Assembly: GCA_020723285.1 (NCBI GenBank)
Contig: DYJE01000012.1
Coordinates: 55,166-119,165, forward strand
DNA length: 64,000 nt
Reading direction: 5' to 3'
DNA from: Desulforapulum autotrophicum
GTDB lineage: Bacteria > Desulfobacterota > Desulfobacteria > Desulfobacterales > Desulfolunaceae
Every line of letters starts with the position of its first letter. Position 1 is the first letter of the stretch. The translations under genes were made by a program, and so were the position numbers. Shown here in pieces: positions 63,861 through 64,000 of this stretch. The notes below the pieces were generated by a model. It searched no databases and was not told the origin of the DNA. It saw nothing but the letters and a program-made list of their open reading frames with translations.

Positions 63861-64000
63861 AGGAAAACTCCATTTTTTTATAATCTCTTGATCCCGTAAA
63901 AATAGCCTTTCCTATGGAAAATGGTGATTCGGAAACCCATTCACCATTCGATGTTGATGGACTCGTAAAAAGTCGCCCGATGGCTATGGAAAAAGGCCCA

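Overview
The window looks like a chromosomal segment of a flagellated, EPS-producing Gram-negative bacterium, most likely a member of the Desulfobacterota (former Deltaproteobacteria). The evidence is an L-ring and P-ring flagellar operon behind a sigma-54 promoter, an exosortase of the XrtD type with a VPLPA-CTERM-like substrate, a PrsT-type EPS locus, and a GAK-type gene cluster. The taxonomic assignment is inferred from gene content. Most genes are GC-rich. No rRNA, tRNA, CRISPR array or transposase was recognised.

Layout. 1-527: intergenic DNA with palindromic repeats. 528-1433 (-): a 3-hydroxyacyl-CoA dehydrogenase gene with a clear sigma-70 promoter. 1827-6711 (+): sigma-54 promoter and flgF-flgG-flgA-flgH-flgI-flgJ(N). 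6713-7516 (-): periplasmic solute-binding protein. 7.7-18.6 kb (+): a probable defence island of two giant single-gene proteins, an AT-richer Mrr-like-nuclease STAND NTPase (1402 aa) and a GC-rich DUF4011-helicase-Vsr-like nuclease-DUF3320 protein (1994 aa), closed by a strong bidirectional terminator.

18.65-45.7 kb (-): a large exopolysaccharide locus. Transcription would start at a WecA-like initiating transferase and run through PrsT, Wza-like and Wzz-like proteins, gmd and fcl (GDP-L-fucose), an Fe-S FrhB-like protein, an O-antigen-ligase-like protein, exosortase XrtD with a C-terminal EpsI domain, an outer-membrane barrel, a CpsD-like ATPase, a pyruvyl transferase, a Wzx-like flippase, glycosyltransferases, hexapeptide acyltransferases (one a clear pseudogene), a ParE-type toxin-antitoxin pair, a beta-propeller lipoprotein, and wecG/wecB.

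46.1-52.2 kb (+): a VPLPA-CTERM protein, a 63-residue protein, and a 1657-residue surface protein with PKD and FN3-like repeats ending in a GGGSGCFI motif. 52.3-59.6 kb (-): the most intriguing region. It holds a compact cluster of two small amphi-Trp proteins, a CofD-like protein, an HprK-related kinase, an ATP-grasp enzyme, a PhoU-APH kinase fusion, a PHP-like metalloenzyme and a thioredoxin-type arsenate reductase. The core resembles the GAK system named in protein-family databases, whose function is, to my knowledge, unknown. 59.7-60.3 kb: yefM-yoeB. 60.4-63.8 kb (-): a lipoprotein with a beta-propeller phytase-like domain, and a membrane-anchored coiled-coil protein. A degenerate heptamer repeat lies near the right edge.

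Functionally, WecB/WecG, Gmd/Fcl, the glycosyltransferases, acyltransferases and pyruvyl transferase would build a ManNAc- and fucose-containing repeat. WecA would start it, Wzx and the ligase or polymerase would process it, and Wzz/CpsD/Wza/PrsT/OMP would control length and export. The exosortase would process and anchor VPLPA-CTERM proteins. The GAK-like cluster carries several phosphoryl-transfer and phosphoester folds, with an arsenate reductase and a phytase nearby, which hints at phosphate metabolism or a phosphorylation-dependent modification pathway. That link is inference.
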